Assembly (NCBI GenBank): GCA_964618565.1
Contig: CAZUBA010000022.1
Location: forward strand, 1 to 32,701
From: STC-113 sp964618565
GTDB lineage: Bacteria > Patescibacteriota > Gracilibacteria > BD1-5 > UBA2023
Length of the DNA stretch: 32,701 nt
Reading direction: 5' to 3'
Positions 7,926 through 17,426 of this stretch are shown here, piece by piece (the stretch's first letter is position 1; each line of letters starts with the position of its first letter). Position numbers and translations under genes: made by a program. The notes under the pieces are model-generated. The model searched no databases. It was not told the DNA's origin and saw only the letters and a list, made by a program, of their open reading frames with translations.

Positions 7926-9821
7926 TTAATTTGTTTCTAGTTTTTCCAAACGCTCACTTAAGCTTTCATTGATCTTCTTGAGATCTTGAATCTGTTTCTG
8001 CTGTTCTTTTATTGCATTTATCATTACAAAATTCAGAGCACTTTCATTAAAATTCAATAATTCTGTTTCTTTAACATCTTGAGGATTAAGCTTAGCTTTG
8101 TAAGAGTTTATGGTATAAGGGGCAATCTTTTGCATATCTTGTGCTATTATACCTACATATTTCTTATCAGTTGGCAATCAGGCCTTGCCATTATAATTGA
8201 ACCAGACAGGATTTATCTGATTGATGATATCAAGCCCGTCATTAAAGTTTGATATGTTTGTCTTTAATCTGCTGTCAGAAGCTATTGTCCAAGATGAAGT
8301 ACCCGGCTTGGCAGCTGAGTCCGTAGATAACTGGAGTTGGTAGGATGGGGATGTTGTACCTATTCAGACTTTGCCCGCATGTGTCAATCTCATGATTTCA
8401 TTTCAGCTTACTCATAAAACCACAGCCCTAGGACCTGAGGCAAAATAAGCATTATGCCTTATTCAAACATAACCAGCCTCTCAAGAATAATCATAAAATG
8501 CTTGTTTTGATAAAAAATCTCATGATGTTTCAGTTCTATTATCCTCAAGCTTAACTATGGTATCATTTGTGCTATATACAGATAGCTTTGCTCATGGAGA
8601 AGTTGTTCATATTCAGACTTTACCTCAAGTTGTCGCAGTTAAGGCAACTCATGCATCAGTCGCGAGATGAATGCTTGCTCATTGTCATCGCGCAACAATG
8701 TCGCCATCTGAGATTCATGAGGCCAATCATCAATTTGCCGATGTTCAGAACCACCCAACTGTTCAGGTAGTTCAGGCAAAAGTCGCATAAGCCTGAGAAC
8801 TGGATGTTGATTGTATCTTTGCGTTTCAAAGAACATGAAGTTTGAGGCTTGGATCGGTCGTACCGATTCATAGATTTCAATTATATAATGTCATATCAGT
8901 TTTAAGCGATCAATGATATGTCTTGAAATCCAAAGCCATATTCGGATTAGCTACTACGCGTCATTCGATTCTTGCTGCATCGGGCGTAACAAAAGCTCCG
9001 TCATTTAATCCAAATTGTATAGCCGCAGCTCATCAAGCTGATCATTTGGAATTATAGATATTCAATGCAGTGTATGAAGAATTGTCTTCCATTGATAATT
9101 TTTGGGTTGGCGATGATGTACCTATTCATATATTTCATCCAGCCTTAATAGATAATACATCTTTGGCTGAAATTTCATCAAAAAACCTCAGATCTCAGGA
9201 GCTTGCCGGCCTGTACATATGCCATCATAATCACCCGTTATTTTTTATTGATATTCAAGCCTCTCAATTTGCAGGAGCATTTGCCATGAAATATCAATGA
9301 TTTGTTCAGTTTGCATAAATAAGTCCTTTTCAGCTTGTGTGTGGTCAATTCACTTCAAAAGTCGCTCAAGGGCTTGCGGTTCATATTCAGATTTTTCCAT
9401 TTTTCTGCAAAGTCAATACATTTGCAAGGTTCCAGAATCTCAGGTCTTCTGTAGTGTCATCATGATAAATCCCCCATTTATCTTTTGTCGCAGTTTGGAT
9501 ATCAAGCTCGGCATTTCAAGCAGTCGTTTTAATATGAAGAGATTTTTCTGGAGCTGAAGTACCTATTCAGACATTTCATGCTGTATAGGATATATCTGAT
9601 CCATTGGAAGTCCATAAAGAGCCAGATGAAGCAAGGGTGCTTACTCTGGTGTTGAGATCAGCAATATTATCAACCATCTGATTCCAGATTGTCTTGGTGA
9701 GGGGATCTCAGGTATTTACAGGAGAAAGAGCTGAATAAGCTCAATATCATATTGAAAGTATGCAGAGGGTCGAGAAGAAGATTAGAGCCGAGTAAATTGG
9801 TTTTTTGAGGTTATTATGCAT
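7926..9821 (-). CDS. Fibre/adhesin paralogue B with S74 chaperone (type 2), 631 aa
   Basis: Longest member of the array. The N-terminus MHNNLKKPIYSALIFFSTLC is followed by the shared SPVNTGDPLTKTIWNQM segment and the YTAGNVGIGTSAPEKSLHIK motif. The body has several VGIGTTxP repeats; in the middle a Gly/Ala/Thr-rich section (SSSQAYATFAGTTGTVGWFG) may form the shaft. The C-terminal chaperone is the second type: SSWTIASDSRLKTNISNFND, INPVWFNYNGKAGLPTDKKY, VGIIAQDMQKIAPYTINSYK, then ALNFVMINAIKEQQKQIQDL and a coiled-coil end LSERLEKLETN. Its architecture is that of gene A with an exchanged 3' module. It is separated from its neighbours by 25 nt on each side. Confidence 0.92.
8001..8369 (-). repeat. 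Type 2 S74 module, copy in gene B
   Basis: This 369-nt block recurs without length change at 12772-13140 in gene E. It covers the type 2 chaperone and the preceding VGIGTTSPSYQLQLSTDSAA segment. Confidence 0.9.
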
Positions 9822-9846
9822 TTGTAATAAATAAATTATAAACTGA

Positions 9847-11334
9847 TTATTGTTTTAAGCTGGCAATTTCTTTTTTTAATTCTTGGATTTGTTTCTGCTG
9901 TTCCTTTACTGCCTCTACCAATACCGCAGTCAGATTGGCATATTCCACTCATTTATATCCCTCTTTATCGGTAGTGACAGCTTGAGGAAGTACCCTTTCC
10001 ACTTCTTGGGCTATGAATCAAACTTTTTGTCAGGATGTGAAATTTTTGTTTTTGAATTCATCTTTTCTCCAATCAAATGTGACTCATCTCAATTTTGATA
10101 TTATATCAAGAGGATTCTCAATTGTTTCGATGTTTTTCTTATATCTCTGATCTGAAAGATTGGTCCAAGAAGTTCATGCTGCAGTTCAGCTGACATGGAG
10201 CTTATAGGATGGACTTGCAGTACCGATTCAGACGTTTCATGAAGAATTGACATGAATCCTATTGACTCATGCGCCATCCGCAATTATAATTGTATTACTG
10301 AGATCCGGATCCAATCCTGTGACATTAGCTCAGATGATCGTATTGTTTGAGCCAGTTACAATGCCTCTTCATGTATTATATCCCAGTACAGTATTTCCTA
10401 CTCCTGATGAGTTATTATAGAGTGTATAGGCTCCGATTGAGGTATTATGATTGCCAAGCGTATTATTATAAAGAGAGTAGAATCAATTAGCGACATTATA
10501 ATCACCGCTTGAATTATTTATCAATGAGTCTCTGCCGATTGCGACATTACCGTCAGAATTATTATGATAAAGCGCTCTTGCACCAAGAGCAACATTATAG
10601 TTTCCGCTTGTGTTGCCTACTAGAGTCTGGTATCCGAATCCAGTATTTGAGTTTCCTGAAGAATTGCTCTGCAGAGCGGTGTGTCATCAGGCTGAATTAA
10701 AGCTTCCTGTTGTGTTTCACCCTAGAGCGGCAAGGCCTAGCGCTGAGTTGTAAATACCTGTAGTGTTAGCGGTAAGCGTTGAATAACCGACTGCAGTATT
10801 CTGGTTTCCGGTTGTATTTGAAGCAAGGGCAGATACTCCCAATCGTGTATTTGTATAGATGCTGCCAGATCCGAGTCAGACAGAAACGGTATTAATTACA
10901 GCATCGCCATTTTTCTTTAAGATAAGGGTATTAGATCAATTGCTCCAGAATTTCAAGTCTTCAGTTGATCACTCCTGAAAAATTCCCCATTTATCTTTTG
11001 TGGTAGTTTGAATATCAAGCTCTGCATTTCAAGCGGTCGTTTTAATATGAAGACTCTTTTCTGGAGACGAGGTACCTATTCAGACATTTCAAGCATTGTA
11101 AGAGATATCCGAACCAGATGAAGTCCACAGTGATCCAGATGAAACCAGAGTGCTCACTCTGGTATTGAGATCGGCTATATTATCAGCCATCTGATTCCAG
11201 ATTGTCTTGGTGAGAGGATCTCAAGTATTTACAGGAGAAAGCGCATTATATGCCCCGTATCATATTGATAATATTCATAAGGTTGAGAAGAATATGATTG
11301 CCAAATATACCGGTTTTTTGAATGGGATTTGCAT
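9847..11334 (-). CDS. Fibre/adhesin paralogue C with YadA-like head and S74 (type 1), 495 aa
   Basis: The N-terminus MQIPFKKPVYLAIIFFSTLG and the shared NTGDPLTKTIWNQMADNIAD segment precede an unusual body. From about residue 150 to 320 it carries eight or nine repeats of ~20 residues of the form NTAVGYSTLTANTTGIY, NSALGLAALGGNTTGSF, NTGFGYQTLVGNTSGNY, NVALGARALYHNNSDG. These match the left-handed beta-roll head repeats of YadA-type trimeric adhesins (NxxxG pattern). The C-terminus is the type 1 S74 chaperone shared with genes A and F, with end coil EQQKQIQELKKEIASLKQ. Trimerisation and host contact are expected from the families, not shown by sequence alone. Within the operon it is 25 nt ahead of B and 40 nt after D. 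Confidence 0.92.
10381..10860 (-). repeat. YadA-head-like repeat region
   Basis: Coding repeats of about 60 nt, each giving N-[TSV]-x-x-G-x-x-x-L-x-x-N-[TS]-[TS]-G. They are well conserved at the structural Asn and Gly and varied elsewhere. No other gene in the array has them. Confidence 0.85.
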
Positions 11335-11374
11335 AAATTTAATATTAATGGATATTAAATAAAACAACAGAACA

Positions 11375-12694
11375 TTAACGTGATGATTTAAATACACTGC
11401 ATTGATTATTTCATGCAGGTCATGTATAGAAAAGATTTCACGATCAATCTATGGTAAATGTGACATAATCCGAACTTCATCATAAATAATATCTTCAATA
11501 ATTATTTCAATCATAACCGCTTCTTATCATATATATGGCCGATATTGTATTATCTCAAGCCCCATGATTCATTGAACATAGGACTAGACTTGTAGCTCAC
11601 CCATTACCTCAATTTATATTTAATCATAAATCTATAGGGGTTCATCATCAACCTGAAACTCATTTTATTTTAATATCTCATTTCACTTCCAGTTTAGATC
11701 AAGGATTAGAAACTCATATTCATATATTGCCTACCTGATTTACAACCATTCGTTGAGCTAAGCCACCCGCAGAGGACTGCGTATAGAAACTTAGTTGAGT
11801 GTCATTATTTGTTCAGGTAGTGCCCGCCTCAAATCCTATTGCAGATAAAGCATTACCCGCATTTGATGATCATAATATTCTTGTTCCGAATCCTGGAGTC
11901 TGAAGTCATGTAACTGGATCAGACAAGGTTATCAAATTTTCATTATTTCCACTGGTTCGAGTGCTTTTAATATCTAATTTAGTTCAAGGGTTTGTTGTTC
12001 AGATTCATACTTTACTGTTTCCTCTCATTGTTAAAATCGGAGTAGCATTCAATCAACTTACATATCAATAAAAATTAAATCACCAATCGGGGCCAAAATA
12101 AGCCATAGATTGTCTGGCTGTAGTTGTTAGGGTTTGTTGAAAGTCCACTCTCAACTCCTGATTTGTGCCGAATCCGGAATCTGAACTTCTCAATTGGGTT
12201 ATTGTATCGCTGCCATCCGTTTCATTTTGTATAGTTAGGTTTGCTTGTGGAGTAGAAGTTCATATTCACACATTTCAATTCTTTTGCAATGTCAAGATAT
12301 TTTTAAGATTCCAGAATATAAGATCTTCTCAACCATGATATATCCCCCATTTGTCTTTATTCATAGATTGAATATTTATTTCCGCATTTCAACTTGAGGT
12401 TTTGATATGCAATTGCTTATCAGGTGCAGATATTCAGATTCATACATTTCAAGCTGTATAGGAAATATCTGATCAATTAGAAGTCCATAAAGAACCGGAT
12501 GAGGCAAGAGTTGAGACTCTGGTATTTAGATCGGCTATATTATCAGCCATCTGATTCCAGATTGTCTTTGTCAATGGATCTCAGGTATTTACAGGAGAAA
12601 GCGCATTATATGCCCCGTATCATATTGATAATGCTCATAAGGTTGAGAAGAAGATCAGAGCTGAGTAAATTGGTTTTTTTAGATTCATATGCAT
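11375..12694 (-). CDS. Fibre/adhesin paralogue D without S74 chaperone, 439 aa
   Basis: Shares the N-terminus (MHMNLKKPIYSALIFFSTLG, then YGAYNALSPVNTGDP) and VGIGTxxP repeats of the array, and its first ~120 residues are close to those of gene A. Unlike the other five it does not end in an S74 domain. The last ~110 residues run from SKLEVKGDIKIKGVSGGGTP through SGYDGNNYGRYYLGGSSDYV to PAGNNQCSVFKSSR, a Gly-rich beta domain resembling tips of phage tail fibres. The stop TAA at 11375 is clean and there is no chaperone remnant in the 40 nt before gene C, so this looks like an alternative tip rather than a simple truncation. An alternative start is ATG 12688, two codons in. Confidence 0.88.
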
Positions 12695-12720
12695 TTAATA
12701 AAAAATAAGCTAGATTAGTT

Positions 12721-14568
12721 TTATTTTTTTAGATTAGCGATTTCATCTTTTAATTCCTGAATTTGTCTTTGCTGTTCTTTTATTGCATTTATCATTACAA
12801 AATTCAGAGCACTTTCATTGAAATTCAATAATTCTGTTTCTTTGGTATCCTGAGGATTCAGTTTTGCTTTATACGTACTTATTGTATATGGCGCAATCTT
12901 TTGCATATCTTGTGCTATTATACCTACATATTTCTTATCGGTTGGCAATCATGCCTTGCCATTATAATTGAACCAGACAGGATTTATCTGATTTATGATA
13001 TCGAGCCCGTCATTAAAGTTTGATATGTTTGTCTTTAATCTGCTATCAGAAGCTATTGTCCAAGATGAAGTACCTGGCTTGGCAGCTGAGTCCGTAGATA
13101 ACTGGAGTTGGTAGGATGGGGATGTTGTACCTATTCAGACTTTGCCATCCACTAACATATTTCCATCAGTTCTTACATTAAAAGTATTTCCACCATTACC
13201 GAAAAAATACATGGTCTCATTGCTATCTGACCAAAAACTAGCCGTGGATCAAGGAACCCCCTGTCCAGTTGGATCAAGATGTATGCGGCTTCAGAATAGC
13301 ATATCTCAAGAAACATCTAACTTAGCTCAAGGGTTTGTGGTACCTATTCAGACATTACCACTACTTAGGATTGTCATTCTTTCCTGAGCAGCAGTTCCGC
13401 CAGCTCGGGAAGAATTAGTAAAAAGACTTATAGTACCATTATTTTTATAACCATACCCAGACAATGCACCAACTACATCATGGGTAGGAACTCCGTTACT
13501 CCAATTAAAATTATATCATCCTCCATAACTTCATCAGGCATCCATGGTTGCGATTCTAGTGAAACTCGCATTGTTTAATCTATACTCTGACGAACTAACA
13601 ACTCCATTGACATCTAATTTAGAACCAGGACTCGTAGTACCTATTCAGACATTGCCGTTTTCATTAAGTAACATTTGACTATACGATGCAGCGCCATCCC
13701 AATTAAAGAATTCATATCGTGATTTGCTATTTGTTGAAGGTGTTGATATCTTAAGGCCTGTATGGCGATTTGGGATATATCATAAAAAGGCTTGGGTTTC
13801 ACTGGTTGATGTATGTCACCTTAAATCCAACATTGCTCAAGGAGCTGTCGCCAGAGTACCTATTCAAACATGTCCATTTTTCTGCAAAGTCAATACATTT
13901 GCAAGGTTCCAGAATCTCAAATCTTCAGAGTCTTCATCATGATAAATCCCCCATTTATCTTTTGCTGCAGTTTGGATATCAAGCTCGGCATTTCAAGCCG
14001 CAGTTTTTATATGCAGCTGTTTCTCGGGGCTTGAGGTTCAGATTCAGACATTGCCAGTTGATCACTGAATAAAGAATTTAGGACCTGCAGTTAAAGAATC
14101 TCCACCCAAACCGCCAAACGCAACTGTACCATCAACTCAGAAACCACCTAATCTTAGACCTGGAATTCAGAAATATAAGTTATTATCAGTAGGTCCGAAA
14201 TAAAAACGGAAAGTGCTACCTCATATTTTTTTAAGCGAAAATATTCAACCGGTAGAAACATCTCCCACTCCTGAAGCAATAGCGATTTTATCTGCAGGTG
14301 TTGTTGTTCAGATTCAAACATTTCATGCTGAATATGAGATATTTGAACCATTAGAGGTCCATAAAGAACCGGATGAGGCAAGAGTTGAGACTCTGGTATT
14401 TAGATCGGCTATATTATCAGCCATCTGATTCCAGATTGTCTTTGTCAATGGATCTCAGGTATTTACAGGAGAAAGTGCATTATATGCTCCGTATCATATT
14501 GATAATACTCATAAGGTAGAGAAGAAGATCAGAGCTGAGTATAGTGGTTTTTTGAAGTTGGTATGCAT
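12721..14568 (-). CDS. Fibre/adhesin paralogue E with S74 chaperone (type 2), 615 aa
   Basis: The N-terminus MHTNFKKPLYSALIFFSTLG, the NTGDPLTKTIWNQMADNIAD segment and GNVGIGT-type repeats are as in the other members. The body contains several domains separated by VGIGTT(S/N)PGxKLDV linkers, for example one with NNGTISLFTNSSRAGG and one with ETMYFFGNGGNTFNVRTDG. The C-terminal type 2 S74 chaperone is nearly identical to that of gene B (LPTDKKYVGIIAQDMQKIAP) and ends with a short coil IQELKDEIANLKK. The central part uses GGN for glycine more often than the 5' and 3' ends do, which fits a passenger segment of separate history. It is separated by 26 nt from D and 23 nt from F. Confidence 0.92.
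12772..13140 (-). repeat. Type 2 S74 module, copy in gene E
   Basis: Equal-length (369 nt) near-identical partner of 8001-8369. Differences are mostly single substitutions (for example TINSYK versus TISTYK). Confidence 0.9.
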
Positions 14569-14591
14569 AAAAAAAAATTAATTTATAAGCA

Positions 14592-16196
14592 TTATCTGAT
14601 TTTTAGTTTTTCGATTTCTCCTTTAAGCTGTTTGACTTCGGAATCCTTTTCAGCTTTCAGTATCTCATTCTGTTTCTTCAGTTCCTTTACAGCCTCTACC
14701 AATACCGCAGTCAGATTGGCATATTCTACTCATTTATATCACTCTTTATCGGTGGTGACGACTTGAGGAAGTACTCCTTCCACTTCCTGGGCTATGAATC
14801 AGACTTTTTGTCCGGATGTGAAATTTTTGTTTTTAAACTCGTCTTTTCTCCAATCAAATGTGACTCATCTCAATTTTGATATTATATCAAGAGGATTCTC
14901 AATTGTTTCGATGTTTTTCTTATATCTCTGATCTGAAAGATTAGTCCAAGAAGTTCATGCTGCAGTTCAGCTGACATGAAGCTTATAGGATGGACTTGAG
15001 GTACCGATTCAGACATCACCACTAAAGATAGCTCCTCCAGCCGGTGTATTTCAGGTTCAAATATAACCAGCGTTAAAACCTACAGCTGACTGAACATCCT
15101 TATTGAAATAGAAACTTGCCCTGTCTGTCATAAAATGTGACCAATTTGCATTTTGAGGACCTATATCTACATATCAATTCCCTGTATCAATCCTTAAGCT
15201 TCAACCATTTGAATTACCTCTGACAGAACCTGCGACCTCTAATTTAACTCAAGGATTTGTAGTACCTATTCATACATTTCACAAACTATTTATTCTCATT
15301 TTTTCAGATCCTCCAAAATTAAAGAATAATCAACTTACAGAGGCATTGATCTTAGCATTTACAGAAGTAGCATTATTAGACAAGAATTCTATGCCTCATG
15401 CCCAGTTGTTATCAGCTGCCGGACCAGAGGAACGAATATTTGCACCACCCGCGCCTGATTCAGCAACATGAAGTTTTACTCATGGCAAAATGGTTCATAT
15501 TCAAACATTTCAATTTGAAATTATTGAAAGTCAATCTCATGCAGTATCTCAATTCACATCAAAATACATTCCATGGCTTGAATTGAAATAAGTATTGAAT
15601 TGTTGTGAAACGGTTAAGTTATGGCCATCTGAAGTGCGCAAAAGCTTTATGTTGGAATTTGTGGCATCTTGTATTTCCATTTTTGCTCAGGGGTCAGATG
15701 TTCATATTCAGACATTGGATCATACGAATGTCATGACGTCGGTTGCTCCATTTGATCTGATCCTCAAATTGTCATCATTTGAATTCATTCATATGTACCA
15801 TTTCTCGGTAAGAGAATTCCTGTCAAGTCGCAATCATGTCCAGAGTTTCGTCGAATTATTATTAGCCAATCTCATTTCTGAAGTTCAAGCTGAGCTGTTA
15901 TTCTGAATATCTAAGGGGTATCAAGGAGACGTGGTACCTATTCAGACATTTCAAGCAGTATATCAGATACTAGATCCGTTGGAAGTCCACAGAGAACCGG
16001 ATGAGGCTAGAGTACTCACTCTGGTATTAAGATCAGCTATATTGTCAGTCATCTGATTCCAGATTGTCTTAGTGAGGGGATCTCATGTGTTTACTGGAGA
16101 AAGTGCATTATATGCTGAGTATCATATTGATAATACTCACAAGGTAGAGAAAAATATAATTGCTGAGTATATCGGTTTTTTGTGGTTGGTTTGCAT
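14592..16196 (-). CDS. Fibre/adhesin paralogue F with S74 chaperone (type 1), 534 aa, first of operon
   Basis: First gene of the seven-gene operon. The N-terminus MQTNHKKPIYSAIIFFSTLG gives one membrane segment, followed by SAYNALSPVNTGDPLTKTIW. The body has VGIGTTSPGYPLDIQN and further VGIGT linkers separating beta domains; near residues 200-230 there is a Ser/Asn-rich stretch (SQQFNTYFNSSHGMYFDVNG). The C-terminus is the type 1 S74 chaperone shared with A and C, ending in a coil QLKGEIEKLKIR. ATG 16196 has no Shine-Dalgarno. The 146 nt upstream contain the terminator of the HxlR gene, so the operon promoter must lie between about 16200 and 16260; I see no convincing -35/-10 pair. Family confident; ligand unknown. 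Confidence 0.92.
14684..15014 (-). repeat. Type 1 S74 module, copy in gene F
   Basis: Third 331-nt copy of the type 1 chaperone block, the others being at 6256-6586 and 9903-10233. Confidence 0.9.
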
Positions 16197-16251
16197 AGAT
16201 GAAGATAAGATATAAATAATTCCTTAATAAAAAGCCAAAAAATTAACTGAC

Positions 16252-16291
16252 AAAAAAAGTATATCAAGAGAATTATCTCATAATATACTTT
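16252..16291 (-). terminator. Terminator of the HxlR gene
   Basis: Stem AAAGTATAT / ATATACTTT with an inner GAGA/TCTC hairpin. On the minus strand it is followed by seven U. It separates the regulator gene from the fibre operon. Confidence 0.8.
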
Positions 16292-16342
16292 AGGTAAAGG
16301 ACTGCAATAGAATTTGAAAAAATAGCTTTACAAAGTCATAAA

Positions 16343-16645
16343 TTAGTTTGTATTTAATCTTGCCCAATTGTCGATCTCTCATATGCAATCTCATAAGGAT
16401 TTTCATTTTTCTGTAACTGAATATCTTATCTTTATGGGTTTTTCTTGGATAATCATCCTATCAACATATCATTCCATTTGTAATTCCGAAAGCCTTTCAG
16501 ATAAGATTTTAGAGCTGATTCAAATAAGTGATCTTTTTATATCACCGAAAGTCTCTTTTCATTCATTAAGAGAACGGAGTATAAGGAGCATCCATCTTTT
16601 TGATAATAATCAGAATACGGACATTACAGGGCATTTTTTGTGCAT
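16343..16645 (-). CDS. HxlR-family transcriptional regulator, 100 aa
   Basis: Winged-helix DNA-binding protein. It starts MHKKCPVMSVFGLLSKRWML, with the Cys at position 5 typical of redox-sensing HxlR/YodB-like members. It continues LILRSLNEGKETFGDIKRSL (recognition helix region) and SKILSERLSELQMEGYVDRM, then a wing with KIRYSVTEKGKSL. Length matches the family (95-120 aa). It is divergent from an azoreductase gene with overlapping promoters. This is the usual arrangement for a thiol-based repressor that responds to quinones or electrophiles by releasing its own and the reductase promoter. That regulatory role is inferred from context. Confidence 0.9.
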
Positions 16646-16672
16646 GGTTGTTTTTTGGTAACTACTTAATGG

Positions 16673-16725
16673 TTGTTATTAGTAACTTAGTTGATATACT
16701 ATACTCGGTTTTAATTTTTAATCAA
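16673..16725. promoter_or_regulatory. Overlapping divergent promoters of azoreductase and HxlR gene
   Basis: Rightward: TTGTTA (16673-16678), 16-nt spacer, TATACT (16695-16700), 33 nt before ATG 16734. Leftward: TTGATT (16725-16720), 16-nt spacer, TATAGT (16703-16698). The two -10 elements overlap, so one bound repressor could block both. A GTAACT direct repeat near 16658 and 16683 is a possible operator. Confidence 0.5.
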
Positions 16726-16733
16726 ACAAATAA

Positions 16734-17342
16734 ATGAAAACCTTATACATAATAGCCTCTCCAAGGTGAGAAATGTCAAAATCAATAGATTTATGAAATC
16801 ATCTGACTTCTAAAATAGGATGAGAAATAACTATTCTTGATGTAAATAAAGAGCATATGCCATACATCAGCGCCTCAGTTGTTTCTATGAATTATTGATA
16901 CTGAAAATATGAAGAATTATCAACTGAAGATAAAAAAATAGCGGATTTGCAATCAAAGTATATCGGTCAAGTAAAGGAAGCTGACAATATAGTCATAGCG
17001 ACTCCTATGTGGAATTTCTGAATGCCAGCAGCTCTTAAATCCTGGTTTGATATGGTAATCAAGATAAATGATACGTTTGCCATTGAAAATGGAAATTATA
17101 TAGGACTCATAGATAACGCAAAAAAAGTTACAATTGTTTGAGCAAGATGAGGTAAATATATCTGAACGCCGTATGAAGCTTATGATCAACTGACACCACA
17201 GATAAACTGGCTTTTCAAATTTATTTGACTTACAAAAACTACAAATTTCTGGCTTGAATGAGTCAATGCAGCAAGTGATGAAGAACTTAAAATGGAAATT
17301 GATAAAATAAAAAACAATATAGACTCGTATTTATTGGCTTAA
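16734..17342 (+). CDS. azoR: FMN-dependent NADH-azoreductase / quinone reductase, 202 aa
   Basis: Flavodoxin-like reductase that uses FMN and NADH to reduce quinones or azo compounds by two electrons in the cytoplasm. MKTLYIIASPRGEMSKSI holds the FMN phosphate-binding loop (SPRGxxSKS). VIATPMWNFGMPAALKSWFD is the hallmark AzoR motif (PMxNFxxPxxLKxxxD), followed by KINDTF. VTIVGARGGKY forms the second flavin loop. Length is typical of the family. Several of these Gly, including that in NFGMP, are UGA. It is divergent from the HxlR gene, which likely controls it. The symbol is by family; the true substrate is not known. Confidence 0.92.
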
Positions 17343-17384
17343 GAAGCTATAACGCGAATATCTAATTTAATAAAACTAGATAGT

Positions 17385-17426
17385 AAAAAATCCTCTTGGA
17401 GCCATATTTCCAGTGAGGATTATTTT
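17385..17426. terminator. Hairpin between convergent azoR and PBP genes
   Basis: AATCCTC / GAGGATT stem with an A-run left and a T-rich right side. It can end transcription from both sides; it touches the PBP stop codon. Confidence 0.65.

Noticed and set aside
8639..8880. Short minus-strand ORFs with many Arg and His
   Set aside because: They are other frames of gene B, where the real frame continues through UGA codons with Gly/Thr-rich repeats.
5372..16196. Prophage tail region
   Set aside because: S74 domains suggest phage fibres, but no capsid, portal, terminase, tape-measure or lysis gene is present, every fibre has an N-terminal membrane segment, and a prepilin is in the same operon.
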